A stretch of DNA of 50,800 bases from Candidatus Competibacteraceae bacterium (GTDB taxonomy: Bacteria; Pseudomonadota; Gammaproteobacteria; Competibacterales; Competibacteraceae): the NCBI GenBank assembly GCA_016712625.1, contig JADJQQ010000024.1, positions 1-50,800 on the forward strand, in the 5' to 3' direction. This document shows positions 9,565 to 17,297 of the stretch, piece by piece. The notes beneath the pieces are model-generated. The model was given only the letters and a program-made list of their open reading frames with translations, was not told the DNA's origin and ran no database searches. Position 1 is the stretch's first letter. Each line of letters starts with the position of its first letter. Made by a program: the position numbers and the translations under genes.

Positions 9565-9996
9565 ATGCTGCAAGCGGTCAAGATCAATGAAATCATGGGT
9601 GACGTGCCTGCTGGTCCGGTTGAAGCCCGCCTGATCCTTCCTACCATTTGGACGCTGAGCTTTGATGATCTGAAGTACATCAGCAGCAAGGTCGAAGAAT
9701 ATCAAGGCGAGGTACAAGCGATGCTGGAACAGAAAGCGGAAGAACGCCTTGCCGAACTGAAGGCCCGCATCGCCGCCGATCAAGCCGAACTGGAAGCGCT
9801 CGAACCGAAGCCGGCCAAAATGGCCAATCCTTCGACGCCGAAGTATCGGGACCCGGAAAAGCCGGAAAACACTTGGGCCGGTCGTGGGAAGCAGCCAGGA
9901 TGGCTGAAGGAGAAGATCGATGCCGGCGCCAGCCTGGATGACTTCCTGATCGACAAGCCGGCGGTTGCCGAAGTTGACCCCGAAGCCGGGTTTTAA
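9565..9996 (+). CDS. H-NS-like DNA-binding protein 2
   Basis: The 143-residue protein ends in the same domain as its upstream neighbour: YRDPEKPENTWAGRGKQPGW around residues 97-116, then a short acidic tail (VAEVDPEAGF). The N-terminal ~90 residues differ: a globular-looking start (IWTLSFDDLKYISSKVEEY) followed by a long charged helix (EERLAELKARIAADQAEL). AAGGAG lies just before the ATG. The two genes share a promoter and end at a strong terminator, so they form a bicistronic unit and may make heteromeric filaments. The acidic C-terminal tail is absent from protein 1. Confidence 0.83.
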   Translation: MLQAVKINEIMGDVPAGPVEARLILPTIWTLSFDDLKYISSKVEEYQGEVQAMLEQKAEERLAELKARIAADQAELEALEPKPAKMANPSTPKYRDPEKPENTWAGRGKQPGWLKEKIDAGASLDDFLIDKPAVAEVDPEAGF

Positions 9997-10024
9997 CCCC
10001 GCCGCGCAGCGCATCGCACACCCT

Positions 10025-10047
10025 AACCCGCTTCGGCGGGTTTTTTT
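10025..10047 (+). terminator. Intrinsic terminator after the H-NS-like pair
   Basis: A stem AACCCGC-ttcg-GCGGGTT is followed by seven T residues, 28 bases after the stop of the second H-NS-like gene. This is a textbook rho-independent terminator in the plus direction. It isolates the H-NS pair from the next unit. Confidence 0.9.
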
Positions 10048-10060
10048 GTGCGTGAGGGTA

Positions 10061-10089
10061 TTGCATATAGAAACTAAAAGCGGTACTTT
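10061..10089 (+). promoter_or_regulatory. Candidate promoter of the RAMP-like gene and array unit
   Basis: TTGCAT (10061-10066) and TACTTT (10084-10089) are separated by 17 bases, directly downstream of a strong terminator and 38 bases upstream of the next start codon. The match to the sigma70 consensus is moderate. The position between terminator and gene supports it. Confidence 0.42.
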
Positions 10090-10126
10090 TTGGTTGCCGT
10101 AATTTTTCGGTCAACAGGCAATCATA

Positions 10127-10705
10127 ATGAATATAGAAATTCGTCTAGTGTCTACATCGCCGCTACTGATGCACAACCCGCGCATGGTCGATCCTGAGTA
10201 CGACCTGAACCGCCAGATCAAAGCCATCACCGGCAAGCGCAAGAAGACCGACGAGGATTTGCGGGAAATTGAAAGGTTGGAATGGTATGGCGGTCTGTAC
10301 GAGGAAAACGGCGTAGTGGTGCAACCGACCTCAAAGGTTCGCAAGTGCCTTATCGAAGCAGCCAAGATCAGGAAGCTGGGGAAGGCCATGGAAAAAGCCT
10401 TGTCGTTCACCTCCTTGAACGTGCCGCTGAAGTACGAAGGGCCGAAGAAGATCGAGGAGTTGTTCGATAACCGGCAGTTCCACTCCCGGCTATCGGTCGG
10501 CGTTCAGGGGAAACGGGTGATGCGGGTCCGGCCGCAGTTCAACGTCTGGAGCATGTGCCTGGCCGGGCTGTTTATTCCCGATGTCGGGCTGAATTTTGAT
10601 GAGCTTTCAGATTTGGCGGAAACTGCTGGGCTCACAGTCGGTATCGGCGACAACCGTGTGAACGGGTATGGCCGGTTCCGTGGCTCTATCGTGGAGGTCA
10701 AGTAA
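10127..10705 (+). CDS. Phage protein with RAMP-like glycine-rich C terminus
   Basis: This 192-residue protein belongs to a family I recognise from other phages: an N-terminal strand with PLLMHN (residues ~12-17), a basic helical insert (ITGKRKKTDEDLREIERLEW) and the C-terminal motif VGIGDNRVNGYGRF. The last motif resembles the glycine-rich loop of RAMP (Cas5/6/7-type) RNA-binding proteins, GxGxxR..GxGxF, but homology to them is inference. It starts its own transcription unit after a terminator, and its stop overlaps the ATG of the next gene (TAATG). The unit ends in the GGCNN array, so this protein is the best candidate to act on that array's RNA or DNA. Function is unproven. Confidence 0.6.
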   Translation: MNIEIRLVSTSPLLMHNPRMVDPEYDLNRQIKAITGKRKKTDEDLREIERLEWYGGLYEENGVVVQPTSKVRKCLIEAAKIRKLGKAMEKALSFTSLNVPLKYEGPKKIEELFDNRQFHSRLSVGVQGKRVMRVRPQFNVWSMCLAGLFIPDVGLNFDELSDLAETAGLTVGIGDNRVNGYGRFRGSIVEVK

Positions 10706-11184
10706 TGTTCAAACCTAAACGGCTCGATGGGCGGTCCACAACGGATGTGGTGATCGATCTAATCAAGGACGCGAATCCGGGCGATGTTTTTGAGTACGAC
10801 GCCATCATTCATGCCCTGAATATCGGATCGTCCCGTGATTATTCGGTAGTGGATGCCAGAAACGCGGTGATCCGGTCGAAGTCCCGGTTATCGCGCGAGC
10901 ATCAGCGGGCCGTTCGGAACATCCCGAACTTGGGATACAAGATCGCGGCCGCTAGTGAGCATCGGGAGATTGCGATTAAACACAAAACGCGGTCCGACCG
11001 GCAGCTCTCAAAGGGCGTTCAAATCCTGAGAGGCGTCAAGTGGGACGAAATGGACCCGGAATCCAAACATGCGCACGAGGGGACATTGATGATCATGTCC
11101 GAACTTCACGAGCGCCAACAGTGGATTGAGCGGCGGGTTAAGAAAATCGAGTCGATCATCGGCAAGATCAACTGCCCAGCCTAG
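10705..11184 (+). CDS. Basic, probably DNA-binding partner protein
   Basis: The 159-residue protein is translationally coupled to the preceding gene (TAATG overlap). Residues ~10-95 (TDVVIDLIKDANPGDVFEYD, then YSVVDARNAVIRSKSRLSRE, then NIPNLGYKIA) read like a winged-helix domain with a basic recognition region, as in phage regulators that have an 'NLGYKI' wing. The C-terminal half is a charged helix. Its stop codon is the first TAG inside the beginning of the GGCNN array, so array and gene abut with no spacer. It may bind the array. No specific family name is claimed. Confidence 0.6.
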   Translation: MFKPKRLDGRSTTDVVIDLIKDANPGDVFEYDAIIHALNIGSSRDYSVVDARNAVIRSKSRLSREHQRAVRNIPNLGYKIAAASEHREIAIKHKTRSDRQLSKGVQILRGVKWDEMDPESKHAHEGTLMIMSELHERQQWIERRVKKIESIIGKINCPA

Positions 11185-11886
11185 GCAAGGCAGGCGAGGC
11201 GGGGCCAGGCGAGGCCCGGCGGGGCAAGGCTTGGCACGGCGGGGCAGGGCTAGGCAAGGCAGGCAGGGCAGGCAAGGCAGGGCATGGCCGGGCATGGCAT
11301 GGCTGGGCAGGGCGAGGCAGGCATGGCGCGGCACGGCTGGGCTGGGCCCGGCGAGGCGCGGCAGGGCATGGCAAGGCAGGCAAGGCAGGGCAAGGCTGGG
11401 CCGGCAGGCAGGGCAGGCGGGGGGGGCCGGGGGGGGGGGGGGCCGGGGGGCGGGCCAGGCAGGGCAGGCGCGGCGGGCGGCGGCAGGCAGCGGGCAGGCA
11501 GGGCGGGCGGGGCGAGGCTTGGCTAGGCGAGGCATGGCAGGGCAAGGCAAGGCAGGCACGGCGAGGCGGGGCGTGGCTTGGCCGGGCTAGGCAGGCGTGG
11601 CAGGGCAAGGCTTGGCGTGGCAGGGCAAGGCTCGGCTAGGCAGGGCAGGCTGGGCAAGGCCGGGCGAGGCGAGGCGTGGCCTGGCGTGGCAAGGCAAGGC
11701 AGGCAAGGCAGGGCATGGCCGGGCATGGCATGGCGGGGCACGGCGGGGCAGGCAGGGCAAGGCATGGCAAGGCCAGGCATGGCAAGGCAAGGCAGGCAAG
11801 GCGGGGCGTGGCTTGGCCCGGCGCGGCGTGGCAAGGCAAGGCAGGCACGGCGAGGCGTGGCCAGGCACGGCGAGGCTAGGCAAGGT
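11174..11886 (+). repeat. GGCNN pentamer array (~130 units)
   Basis: From 11183 the sequence can be read almost without exception as GGC followed by two variable bases, again and again for about 700 bases: aa, ga, gg, ca, ga, cc, gg, aa, tt, ac and so on. An occasional unit has only one base (GGCA). The GGC anchor stays constant while the dinucleotides vary freely. A G-rich centre (11420-11450) has long G runs. A 33-base block recurs at 11271-11303 and 11702-11734. Successive GG pairs every five bases allow two-quartet G-quadruplexes on the plus strand. The strand bias means long open frames on both strands are by-products of the periodicity. It lies between a stop codon and a strong terminator, so it should be transcribed as the 3' part of the two-gene unit. 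Confidence 0.95.
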
Positions 11887-11894
11887 GTAAACGA

Positions 11895-11922
11895 AAGGCT
11901 ATCCAATGGGTAGCCTTTTTTT
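11895..11922. terminator. Strong intrinsic terminator after the GGCNN array
   Basis: Stem AAGGCTATCC / GGGTAGCCTT with an AAT loop is followed by a run of seven T. It stands nine bases after the array and three bases after the end of the convergent minus-strand gene. The A-run on its left side means it may also stop minus-strand transcription. Confidence 0.9.
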
Positions 11923-11925
11923 ATG

Positions 11926-12177
11926 CTACAAGGTTTCCAGCGCGGTCACGTCCCCCTTCATCGATTCGATGACGGCAACCAAGGCGGCGCGCTGGCCCGC
12001 CAGCACAAAACGGGTAGCCTCGAATTGAGTGTTGCCTCCCGCCCATTTTTTCATCTGGGCATCAGTCCGTGAAACGGCTTCATTGAGTTGCTTGATCAAA
12101 ATTTCATTTAGTTCGGATTCGAGTGAGGCTCCATCGGCCTTGGTAGTGGTATCCGTGGTATTCGGCAAACGGGACAT
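11926..12177 (-). CDS. Small reverse-strand protein, unknown
   Basis: The 83-residue product is read against all its neighbours. An excellent ribosome site (AGGAGG, 6 bases before ATG 12177) supports expression. The sequence is mostly helical: residues ~17-45 (ASLESELNEILIKQLNEAVS) could be a coiled coil and residues ~58-80 a second amphipathic helix, with a Thr/Asp-rich start. No domain was recognised. It converges on the GGCNN array and shares its terminator. Being a lone reverse gene beside an accessory unit, it may be a moron gene. Confidence 0.65.
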   Translation of the reverse strand: MSRLPNTTDTTTKADGASLESELNEILIKQLNEAVSRTDAQMKKWAGGNTQFEATRFVLAGQRAALVAVIESMKGDVTALETL

Positions 12178-12225
12178 GCAAACCTCCTAGATTGTTGTCG
12201 CAGTGACAGTATAACCGGAAAATGC

Positions 12226-12254
12226 TTGACAAGTCCGGTTCGCCACGCTTTACG
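12226..12254 (+). promoter_or_regulatory. Candidate promoter of the head genes
   Basis: TTGACA (12226-12231) and TTTACG (12249-12254) are 17 bases apart, in the divergent gap between the reverse small gene and the gpW-like gene. The -10 is weak. If used, the transcript would start almost at the ATG 12260, so the leader would be very short. Confidence 0.38.
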
Positions 12255-12259
12255 GTGGC

Positions 12260-12511
12260 ATGAATGAATTTTCTGGTATCTCCACCGCTACATTACAAAG
12301 TTGGCTGTCTGATGCGCAGACCGCCATGCAGCAACTCGCCATCGGCAAGAAAACCGTTTCCATCGGCACCAGCGATGGCAAGCGAATCAGTTTTACCCCG
12401 TCCGAACTTCCCGAACTGCGCAAGTACATCCTGCGCTTGCAAACCGCGATCTCCATCGCGACCGGCGCGACCACCGGCCAACCCTACAGCGTGGCGACAT
12501 GGACGCGCTAA
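12260..12511 (+). CDS. Head-tail joining protein, gpW-like
   Basis: The 83-residue protein follows the lambda gpW pattern: an N-terminal helix (TLQSWLSDAQTAMQQLAIGK), a beta-hairpin (KTVSIGTSDGKRISFTPS) and a second helix (ELRKYILRLQTAI), at the expected size and directly upstream of the portal gene (13-base overlap). gpW sits at the portal vertex and is needed for tail attachment and DNA retention. Confidence 0.8.
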   Translation: MNEFSGISTATLQSWLSDAQTAMQQLAIGKKTVSIGTSDGKRISFTPSELPELRKYILRLQTAISIATGATTGQPYSVATWTR

Positions 12512-14004
12512 CCCAGATCATTGCCGCCATAGCCCCTGGCTGGGCCGCGTCTCGCGTCGCAGGGCAAGCCAGACTTGCCGCCGCTCAGCGCTATTACGAA
12601 GCTGTCAAGATCACCGCCCAGCGCCCAAGGCGCGGCGGGCCGCAATCCGCCGATGCCGTCATGGATGCCGCAAAGGGCAACATGCGAGAGTTCGCGCGGC
12701 ACCTCGATGAAAATCATGATCTTTGCATCGGCGTGCTCAACGACCTCGTCACGAACGTCGTGGGCATTGGCGCGGGCATCGAGCCGATGGTGCTACGCGG
12801 CCCGAACCGCGAACCGGCCGAAGAACTAAACCGTCAGCTCGATGACCTGTGGGCCGAATTCTGGGCCAATCCCGAAATGACCGGCGAGCTGAGCGGCTCA
12901 GACGTTGAGCGCCTTGTGTGCCGGACCTGGCTACGCGATGGCGAGCTATTCGTCCAGCATGTGATCGCCGCCCGCGCGCCCTATGCGAGTCGCGTCCCTT
13001 ATGGCCTCGAACTGCTGGAATCCGATTTTCTCCCCTACGACCGGACAATACCCGCTGATCGCGTGGTTCACGGCGTCCAGAAAGATGGATGGGGACGGCC
13101 AATCGGGTACTGGTTCAACAAAGTGCATCCCGGCGCGATGACGTTCAGCGCGCAAATGACCGAGGTCTTGTGGAAGCCCGCCGAAGCCATCAGCCATTTG
13201 AAATTCGTGCGTCGCCTGCACCAGACGCGCGGGGTGTCGATCTTCCACGGCGTCTTGACCCGCCTCGATGACCTGAAGGATTACGAAGAGTCGGAACGCA
13301 TCGCCGCCCGCGTCGCCGCCGCCATGACGGCCTTCATCAAGCGAGACATCGGGCTGTCAAGTGATGCCGCCGTGGCCGGTGATGACGGACTGGTAACCGG
13401 GCGCTCATTCAGCATGGAACCGGGACTGGTTTTCGACGGCCTCCTACCAGGCGAGGACGTGGGGACGATTGACAGCAAGCGCCCGAACCCGAACCTGGAA
13501 TCCTTCAGAAACGGTCAATTGCGCGCCGTGGCTGCTGGAACTGGAACGCGGTTTTCGGCCATAGCGCGGGACTACAACGGAACCTATTCCGCACAGCGTC
13601 AGGAACTGGTTGAAGGCGTGGCGCATTACCGGATGCTCTTTGCTTATCTGCGGAACAAATTCTACTTGCCAATCTGGCGGCGGTTCGTCGATGCCAGCCG
13701 GTTAGCCGGACTGTTGCGCGTGCCGGCCGGCGTGGACATGCAAAGTTTATACCGTCCAGAGATTCGACCGCCCAATATGCCCTGGATTGACCCGGCCCGT
13801 GAACTAAAAGCCTTTGAAATGGCGGTGCAGAACGGATTCAAGTCGCGCCATCAGGTTATCCGCGATATGGGAAGCGACCCGGCGACGGTGGACAAACAGC
13901 TCGAAGCGGACCCGCTGGACATTCGCCCGTCGCCGGAAACCACGCCCGCTGTTGCGCCGACGGCCGCAGCAACTCAAAGCGACGTACAGGATGAAGCCGC
14001 ATGA
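12499..14004 (+). CDS. Portal protein, lambda family
   Basis: The 501-residue protein is typical of the lambda gpB portal family: an N-terminal region with REFARHLDENHDLCIGVLND and the VVGIGAGIEP signature near residue 90, the crown/wing region, and a C-terminal part with DYNGTYSAQRQELVEG. It forms the dodecameric ring through which DNA enters and leaves. It follows the gpW-like gene as in lambda. The last bases overlap the next start (ATGA), indicating translational coupling. No frame damage is seen. Confidence 0.92.
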   Translation: MDALTQIIAAIAPGWAASRVAGQARLAAAQRYYEAVKITAQRPRRGGPQSADAVMDAAKGNMREFARHLDENHDLCIGVLNDLVTNVVGIGAGIEPMVLRGPNREPAEELNRQLDDLWAEFWANPEMTGELSGSDVERLVCRTWLRDGELFVQHVIAARAPYASRVPYGLELLESDFLPYDRTIPADRVVHGVQKDGWGRPIGYWFNKVHPGAMTFSAQMTEVLWKPAEAISHLKFVRRLHQTRGVSIFHGVLTRLDDLKDYEESERIAARVAAAMTAFIKRDIGLSSDAAVAGDDGLVTGRSFSMEPGLVFDGLLPGEDVGTIDSKRPNPNLESFRNGQLRAVAAGTGTRFSAIARDYNGTYSAQRQELVEGVAHYRMLFAYLRNKFYLPIWRRFVDASRLAGLLRVPAGVDMQSLYRPEIRPPNMPWIDPARELKAFEMAVQNGFKSRHQVIRDMGSDPATVDKQLEADPLDIRPSPETTPAVAPTAAATQSDVQDEAA

Positions 14005-16067
14005 CCGCAACCCAAGACCTGGCCGGCCAGCGCTTTGAGCGGCTGGCTGTTTTAGAACTCCGCGAAGCCAATGCCGACGCGCGCACCGTGCCCGCCGCGC
14101 TGTCCAGCGAGGCCCCAGTCAAGCGACCGTGGGGTGAAGAGATTCTTGTTCACACCGCCGACGCGATAGACCTGACGCGGGCCGCAGACTCACTCCCTTT
14201 GCTCTGGAATCATGACGCCGGAACGCCCATTGGCCGCATTGAGAACATTCGGATCAAAGACGGGCGATTGCGCGGCATGTTGCGCTTCTCAAAGAATCCG
14301 AAAGCCGAAGAGGTTTTTCAGGACGTTCGGGAAGGCTTTTTAAGAGACATTTCCATTGGCTACCAAATCAACAAATGGGAAGAGGAAACCAACAGCGACA
14401 CCGTTCGGGTAACTGAATGGGAACTGCTGGAAGGTTCCGTCGTTACCGTACCTGCCGACAGGACTGTCGGCATCAATCGATCTCTACCTACAACTGGCCA
14501 CCGGCCGGAGGTTATTATGTCTGATGACACCACGCCGGTTGCCGGCACCCAAGAAGTTTCTTCCGCGCCGGTGGTCGATATTGGCGCCACAAAGCGCGCC
14601 CATGTTCTTGCCAAGAAAGCCGGTGCGGCCGAAGCCATCGCCGGCGAACGTCAGCGCATTGCGGATATTCATGAGCTGTTTGATCTCGGCATCGTGCCGC
14701 GCACTGACTTCTATGCTGGATTGCGCGCCCGCGCCGTGGATGAAGGGTGGCCGCTGGACGGCGCTCGAAACATCTTGATGCAAGCCATGAGCGGCGAGGC
14801 TGAACCTGCTGCCGACTGGAACACCGTGACCGATACCGCTGCCGTCCGGGTTGCGACGCACCAAGGGCAATTGCCGCCCGTGGTGCTCCCAGACCGTGGC
14901 CAGCGTCAGCGCTTGGGCGGATCAATCCAGCAGGGCACGGACGAACGCGACAAGTTTGCTGACGGGGTAACCCATGGCCTGCTTGTCAGGGCCGGCGTAT
15001 TGGAAGGCCGGGAAGACATCGCCAAGGCCCGCGAGGGCGGCGTGGTTGGAAAGAGCTTGCGGACACTGTCCGGCGACTTCTGCCGGATGGTCGGTATTGC
15101 CACTGCCAGCCTTTCCGATGAAGACCTGGCCGGCCGGGCGCTCAGCTATCGCACCGCGAGCGGCCAAACCACGTCCGACTTCACCAACATCCTCGCCAAC
15201 GTCGCCAACAAGTCGCTGTTGCGCGGTTGGGATGAAGCGCCCGAAACCTGGAACGTGTGGACTCGGCGCGGCACCCTGCCGGACTTCAAGCGGGCCGAAA
15301 TCAGCGGCATCAGCGGCTTCACCGGTCTCGACGAAGTGCCAGAAGATGGCGACATCAGCTACGGAAAGTTCACGGACCGAAAGGAAACCATCCAACTGGT
15401 TTCATACGGGAAGAAATACCGGATGAGCCGGAAGCTGATCATCAACGACGATCTCAACGCGCTGGGCACCGTGCCGCGCGCGATGGGCCGCGCGGCGAAC
15501 CGAAAGGTTGGCGACATCGTTTATGCCGTGCTTGACGGCACCGGCCCGACCCTGAACCAAGACAGCCTTGCGCTGTTCCATACCGCGACGCACAAGAACT
15601 ATGTCGTAGCGGCCACGGCCCCTACCGTGGCCACGCTGAACACCGCCGAGACGGCGATGGCACTGCAAACCGACCCGAACACCGGCGAGGCGTTGAACAT
15701 CAAGCCGCGCTACTTGCTAGTGCCGGTCACTCTCAGCAATACCGCGCGGGTGCTGATGGCCGCGACCTATGACCCGGCCGGCACTGCTGGCACCTTGCCG
15801 CCGAACCCCTTCAGCGGCCGGTTCGAGGTCGTAAGCGATGCGCGCTTGGACGGACAGACTTACGGCACGCTGGCATGGTACTTGCTAGCCGATCCGAATA
15901 TCTTCGATACCGTCGAAGTGTCGTTCCTGAACGGCATGGCCGAACCGTACATGCGGGAAAATCAAGAGTGGGATGGGCAGGGTATCAGCTACATGATCGG
16001 TGTCGATTTCGGTGTCGCCGCTCTGGACTGGCGCGGGATGCACAAATACAAGGGCAACGGCTCTTAA
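14001..16067 (+). CDS. Prohead protease / major capsid protein fusion
   Basis: The 688-residue protein has two parts. Residues ~25-160 are an HK97-type prohead protease (peptidase U35/S78): the histidine in SLPLLWNHDAGTPIGRI and the serine in GFLRDISIGYQ are the expected catalytic positions. Residues ~380-688 are a Mu gpT/HK97-fold major capsid protein (DFTNILANVANKSLLRGWDE, KYRMSRKLIINDDLNALG). The linker of about 200 residues should act as the scaffold-like delta region. The fusion lets every capsid precursor carry its own protease. Fusions of this kind are known in phages. The frame is intact. Confidence 0.9.
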   Translation: MTATQDLAGQRFERLAVLELREANADARTVPAALSSEAPVKRPWGEEILVHTADAIDLTRAADSLPLLWNHDAGTPIGRIENIRIKDGRLRGMLRFSKNPKAEEVFQDVREGFLRDISIGYQINKWEEETNSDTVRVTEWELLEGSVVTVPADRTVGINRSLPTTGHRPEVIMSDDTTPVAGTQEVSSAPVVDIGATKRAHVLAKKAGAAEAIAGERQRIADIHELFDLGIVPRTDFYAGLRARAVDEGWPLDGARNILMQAMSGEAEPAADWNTVTDTAAVRVATHQGQLPPVVLPDRGQRQRLGGSIQQGTDERDKFADGVTHGLLVRAGVLEGREDIAKAREGGVVGKSLRTLSGDFCRMVGIATASLSDEDLAGRALSYRTASGQTTSDFTNILANVANKSLLRGWDEAPETWNVWTRRGTLPDFKRAEISGISGFTGLDEVPEDGDISYGKFTDRKETIQLVSYGKKYRMSRKLIINDDLNALGTVPRAMGRAANRKVGDIVYAVLDGTGPTLNQDSLALFHTATHKNYVVAATAPTVATLNTAETAMALQTDPNTGEALNIKPRYLLVPVTLSNTARVLMAATYDPAGTAGTLPPNPFSGRFEVVSDARLDGQTYGTLAWYLLADPNIFDTVEVSFLNGMAEPYMRENQEWDGQGISYMIGVDFGVAALDWRGMHKYKGNGS

Positions 16068-16126
16068 TCCGGATTGACCGAAGCCGGGCAATGCTCGGCT
16101 CTCTCCCATGACATGAGGAAAACGAA

Positions 16127-16489
16127 ATGGCCCAGACTCTCTCTGAAGGCGAAGTCCTTAACTACACCACCACCGGCGCGGTCTCGAACGGCGAACTGAA
16201 AGTGATCAACCGAATGGCCGGCGTCGCCCTGGCATCGGCGACCGGGTCCGGCAAAAAGATCGGCCTGGCGCTGGACGGCGTGTTTTCGCTGGCGGCGGTT
16301 GCGACCGGCGTCAAGACCCAAGGCTTGCGGGCGATGTATCGTTCTACCGGGTCGCAACTGAAAGTCACGACGGTGAGCGGTGTTGCCGGAACCGGCAAGT
16401 ACAGTATCGGCACGATCTGGGAAACGGCGACCGCCGCATCGACCACGGTGAAGGTCAAGCTGCATGGCGGCGTTCTGGCCGCGCTGTAA
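16127..16489 (+). CDS. Capsid decoration protein, DUF2190 family
   Basis: The 120-residue beta-rich protein starts MAQTLSEGEVLNYT and has GVALASATGSGKKIGLALDGVF, the pattern of the DUF2190 family. Members cement phage capsids (as RecA-like trimers on HK97-fold shells). It has a ribosome site AGGAA, lies directly after the capsid gene, and would be made in comparable amounts. Confidence 0.8.
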   Translation: MAQTLSEGEVLNYTTTGAVSNGELKVINRMAGVALASATGSGKKIGLALDGVFSLAAVATGVKTQGLRAMYRSTGSQLKVTTVSGVAGTGKYSIGTIWETATAASTTVKVKLHGGVLAAL

Positions 16490-16522
16490 ACAGAGAAGGG
16501 GACGAACGGGGAAGGTGGGAGG

Positions 16523-16870
16523 ATGCCGACCTCGCTGTTCGATGACATCATGACCGAATCCGCTATCCCTGCACTCGAAACAGTGTTTGGGGTAGCGGCC
16601 GTTCATGCCAGCGATTCCGGTGAAGACGTAGCGGTCACTGTGCTGATGCAAACCGAACTTGTCCCAACGGGCGAATACGGGGAGCGCATGGAATTGAGAA
16701 TGACCCTCGAACTCGCAAAGAGTCATGCCGCAATCATCGGCGATGAATTCTCGATTGAGAACGACCCGACCGACGATGATCCGACGCCATCCCCGACCGT
16801 TTGGAAGACAACTCAACTGCTCAGCGATGACGGCTATATGCAGAAATTCGCGGTGATCGAAGTGCAATGA
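16523..16870 (+). CDS. Probable head-tail connector protein
   Basis: The 115-residue protein lies between the decoration and tail-terminator-like genes, where lambda has gpFI/gpFII-type connectors. It starts with a helix (LFDDIMTESAIPALETVFG) followed by beta strands and an acidic loop (DPTDDDPTPSP). An internal ATG gives MTESAIPAL as an alternative start. Assignment rests mainly on position; no catalytic motif is expected. Confidence 0.55.
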   Translation: MPTSLFDDIMTESAIPALETVFGVAAVHASDSGEDVAVTVLMQTELVPTGEYGERMELRMTLELAKSHAAIIGDEFSIENDPTDDDPTPSPTVWKTTQLLSDDGYMQKFAVIEVQ

Positions 16871-17280
16871 GTGCCGTTGCTGCAATTGCCGCGTTGAAAG
16901 TTTTACTCGGAACCGTTGCGACCGTCCGCACCGGCCGCGATGCCCTGGAAACCACCTCCGCAACGCTGCCCGTCATTACGCTGTACAGCATCAATGATTC
17001 GCGCGCGACGGTGCAGGAATACGACGAACTGATTTTTACCCGGCAGATGATCGTGGAATACAAGACCGCTGCAACTGCCACATACGATACCGCGCTCGAT
17101 ACCGCGCTGGCTGCATTGCGAGCCGTTATCCAGCCTGACGGCGGGGCCGCGCCTAGCGGCCAATGGCTTGGCGGAAACGCATTAAGACTTGAGGAAACGG
17201 GCGCGCAATTTTTAGCGCCAACGCCGAACAGCAACGAGACCGTGTTGCAAATAACCATTGAATTTGATTATTACGCCTAA
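16867..17280 (+). CDS. Probable minor tail protein / tail terminator (gpU-like)
   Basis: The 137-residue protein overlaps the preceding gene by ATGA. Its helix-strand mix with LPVITLYSINDSR, FTRQMIVEYKTA and the C-terminal LQITIEFDYYA resembles the gpU/tail-terminator class that caps the tail tube at the head-proximal end. It stands directly before the tail tube gene as expected. Similarity is by pattern and location. Confidence 0.6.
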   Translation: MSAVAAIAALKVLLGTVATVRTGRDALETTSATLPVITLYSINDSRATVQEYDELIFTRQMIVEYKTAATATYDTALDTALAALRAVIQPDGGAAPSGQWLGGNALRLEETGAQFLAPTPNSNETVLQITIEFDYYA

Positions 17281-17297
17281 CCCCGAGGTAAACCGAC

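Noticed and set aside
11126..11913. Long overlapping open frames on both strands in the GGCNN array
   Set aside because: The pentamer period (15 bases = 5 codons) excludes stops in several frames at once and gives low-complexity Gly/Ala/Arg or Pro/Cys/Leu strings. There is no start context or family, so they are by-products of the repeat.
16064..16963. 299-residue minus-strand frame across the decoration and connector genes
   Set aside because: It is an antisense shadow of three consecutive rightward genes with good starts and overlaps.
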